From contig CAJOQU010000047.1 in the NCBI GenBank assembly GCA_905236975.1, positions 1-7,651 on the forward strand: DNA of 7,651 nucleotides, given 5' to 3'. Below the pieces are notes generated by a model. It had not been told where the DNA came from. It searched no databases and saw only the letters and a list, made by a program, of their open reading frames with translations. Positions 7,177-7,651 of this stretch are shown piece after piece (the stretch's first letter is position 1; each line of letters starts with the position of its first letter). The DNA comes from an uncultured Clostridia bacterium (GTDB lineage Bacteria; Bacillota; Clostridia; Oscillospirales; Acutalibacteraceae). Position numbers and translations under genes: made by a program.

Positions 7177-7205
7177 ATTATATAACAAAAATTCTGAAAT
7201 TACAA
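7177..7205 (-). promoter_or_regulatory. Sigma-A promoter of nrdR (and probably gltX-glnS-nif3)
   Basis: The minus strand has TTGTAA (7205-7200), a 17-nt spacer and a perfect TATAAT (7182-7177). Initiation is expected near 7170, giving a leader of about 24 nt before the nrdR ATG. The -35 hexamer and its flanks (TGCTTGTAATT) are identical to those of the divergent M50 promoter. The -10 sits inside a perfect 13-bp AT palindrome (7173-7185). Confidence 0.85.
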
Positions 7206-7208
7206 GCA
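7198..7208 (-). repeat. Shared 11-base block, copy 1 (over the nrdR -35)
   Basis: TGCTTGTAATT on the minus strand recurs exactly at 7331-7341 on the plus strand, so the two copies form an inverted pair about 120 bases apart. Each contains the -35 hexamer TTGTAA of its own promoter. It could be coincidence, a duplicated promoter half, or a shared binding site. Confidence 0.7.
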
Positions 7209-7211
7209 ATA

Positions 7212-7258
7212 TTTTCCTTTGCGGCGTGCGGCATAAAGAGCTTGCATTGAAAGGAAAA
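7212..7258. repeat. 9-bp perfect inverted repeat upstream of nrdR promoter
   Basis: TTTTCCTTT (7212-7220) and AAAGGAAAA (7250-7258) are exact reverse complements, separated by a relatively GC-rich 29 bases. No T-run follows on either strand, so it does not look like a terminator. It lies just upstream of the nrdR -35 and overlaps the weaker rightward promoter at 7242-7270. The arms are low-complexity, so chance is possible. Confidence 0.5.
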
Positions 7259-7270
7259 AAGCACTATAAT
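7242..7270 (+). promoter_or_regulatory. Possible second rightward promoter (TTGCAT-17-TATAAT)
   Basis: TTGCAT (7242-7247), a 17-nt spacer and a perfect TATAAT (7265-7270) face the M50 gene, about 120 bases before its start. The -35 matches consensus at only three positions, all in its TTG part. It could be a tandem upstream promoter for the M50 gene. No convincing gene begins between it and 7392. Confidence 0.45.
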
Positions 7271-7300
7271 AAACATGGAAGGATTTTCCGGGTTTCAATA

Positions 7301-7332
7301 CAGAGCTTGTTTTTAAAAAACAAAGTTTTCTG
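7301..7332. repeat. Imperfect palindrome between the two rightward promoters
   Basis: The core is TTGTTTTT (7307-7314), one A, then AAAAACAA (7316-7323). Outer arms CAGA (7301-7304) and TCTG (7329-7332) also pair in register. The core has almost no loop, so it is more likely a DNA site than an RNA hairpin, or simply AT-rich sequence lying upstream of the M50 -35 like an UP element. Confidence 0.45.
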
Positions 7333-7341
7333 CTTGTAATT
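7331..7341 (+). repeat. Shared 11-base block, copy 2 (over the M50 -35)
   Basis: TGCTTGTAATT is identical to the minus-strand block at 7208-7198. Here it overlaps the left arm of the CTTGTA/TACAAG dyad and the -35 of the M50 promoter. Confidence 0.7.
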
Positions 7342-7350
7342 CGGTACAAG
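7333..7350. promoter_or_regulatory. Candidate operator: CTTGTA-N6-TACAAG dyad inside the M50 promoter
   Basis: CTTGTA (7333-7338) and TACAAG (7345-7350) are perfect 6-bp arms spaced by six bases. The dyad covers the -35 and reaches into the spacer before the -10, a placement that would suit a repressor. No regulator is assigned. Confidence 0.45.
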
Positions 7351-7362
7351 TTCGGGTATAAT
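7334..7362 (+). promoter_or_regulatory. Sigma-A promoter of the M50 protease gene
   Basis: TTGTAA (7334-7339), a 17-nt spacer and a perfect TATAAT (7357-7362) precede the gene. Initiation is expected near 7369, leaving a leader of about 23 nt that carries the GGAG ribosome site. Confidence 0.82.
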
Positions 7363-7391
7363 AATATATTATTAAAATATTGGAGTATGGA

Positions 7392-7651
7392 ATGGGACTT
7401 TTTGGAAGAATTTTATCGGGCGATTTGACCTTCGCGGGTGCGGTGGTCTATATCCTTTCGTCATTGGCGGTCATCTTTCTGACTTTACCGGTGCATGAAT
7501 TCGCGCACGCCTTTACGGCTGTAAAACTGGGGGATGATACCCCGCGATGGCAAGGCAGGCTGTCGATCAATCCTTTTGCGCATATCGATTATCTGGGCGC
7601 GGCCTGTATTCTGCTGTTCGGCTTCGGTTGGGCAAAGCCCGTGGGCATTAA
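7392..7651 (+). CDS. Site-2-protease-like membrane zinc metalloprotease (peptidase M50), partial (3' end cut by window)
   Basis: The 86 visible codons begin MGLFGRILSGDLTFAG. A hydrophobic segment at about 14-34 leads directly into the zinc motif HEFAHA (H35, E36, H39), the HExxH of M50 intramembrane proteases. Next come RLSINPFAHIDYLGA (56-70), the usual block after the active site, and a second hydrophobic stretch ending GFGWAKPVGI (77-86), where family members read GWAKPV. The later NPxxD-type third metal ligand lies beyond the window. Such proteins sit in the cytoplasmic membrane and cut substrates within transmembrane segments; the substrate here is unknown. The ATG at 7392 follows GGAG (7382-7385) by six bases. 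An ATG at 7387 is out of frame and stops after 13 codons. The gene is divergent from nrdR. Related family names (YwhC-like) fit, but no symbol is assigned. Confidence 0.92.
   Translation, partial: MGLFGRILSGDLTFAGAVVYILSSLAVIFLTLPVHEFAHAFTAVKLGDDTPRWQGRLSINPFAHIDYLGAACILLFGFGWAKPVGI

Noticed and set aside
7275..7316. 13-codon frame MEGFSGFQYRACF after the weak rightward promoter
   Set aside because: No ribosome site; the ATG would lie at the predicted transcript start. Chance is the simpler reading.
7028..7339. Plus-strand open frame of 103 codons across the nrdR 5' end and the intergenic region
   Set aside because: It starts antisense to the conserved nrdR zinc ribbon and ends in promoter DNA; no ribosome site or family features seen.
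7387..7428. Short out-of-frame frame (ATG at 7387, 13 codons) overlapping the M50 start
   Set aside because: The ribosome site would be one base from this ATG, while it is ideally spaced for the M50 ATG at 7392.

Overview
The window looks like ordinary chromosome of a Clostridia-type Firmicute, perhaps of the Oscillospiraceae/Ruminococcaceae kind. Reasons: moderate GC with AT-rich promoters, strong AGGAG-type ribosome sites, a leucine T-box leader, the long 'type 2' LeuA, and a GluRS/GlnRS gene pair. The lineage is inferred from gene style, not from a search. No mobile element, CRISPR array, rRNA or tRNA was seen.

Layout, read mostly on the minus strand from right to left. (1) At the right edge (7392-7651, plus strand) is the start of a membrane-embedded M50 (site-2-protease-like) zinc metalloprotease, cut by the window. 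(2) Bases 7147-7391 form a divergent intergenic region with a promoter firing each way. Both promoters are TTGTAA-17-TATAAT and share an 11-base block over the -35. The region also holds a dyad inside the M50 promoter, two further inverted repeats and a weaker second rightward promoter. (3) A tight minus-strand cluster follows: nrdR (7146-6691), gltX (6646-4988), glnS (4975-3278) and a Nif3/YbgI-family gene (3278-2526). gltX to nif3 are spaced by 12 nt or less. (4) A near-perfect sigma-A promoter (TTGACA-17-TATAAT, 2497-2469) then drives a leucine T-box leader with a recognisable CUC specifier, an antiterminator and an intrinsic terminator. (5) leuA (2114-447) and the first 147 codons of leuC (443 to the edge) follow; they are only 3 nt apart.

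How the genes work together: leuA and leuC are consecutive steps of leucine synthesis, under control of uncharged tRNA-Leu through the T-box. gltX and glnS charge tRNA-Glu and tRNA-Gln directly. nrdR is the ATP/dATP-sensing repressor of ribonucleotide reductase genes, and probably only shares a transcript with the synthetases. The Nif3-like protein is a dinuclear-metal protein of uncertain role.

Two partial genes are easy to miss because they run off the window: leuC on the left and the M50 protease on the right. Two start sites were corrected: LeuA begins at 2114, not at the upstream extension of its reading frame, and NrdR begins at the ATG at 7146, not at the TTG three bases before it. I found no convincing undescribed system. 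The most interesting material is the regulatory DNA between nrdR and the M50 gene.
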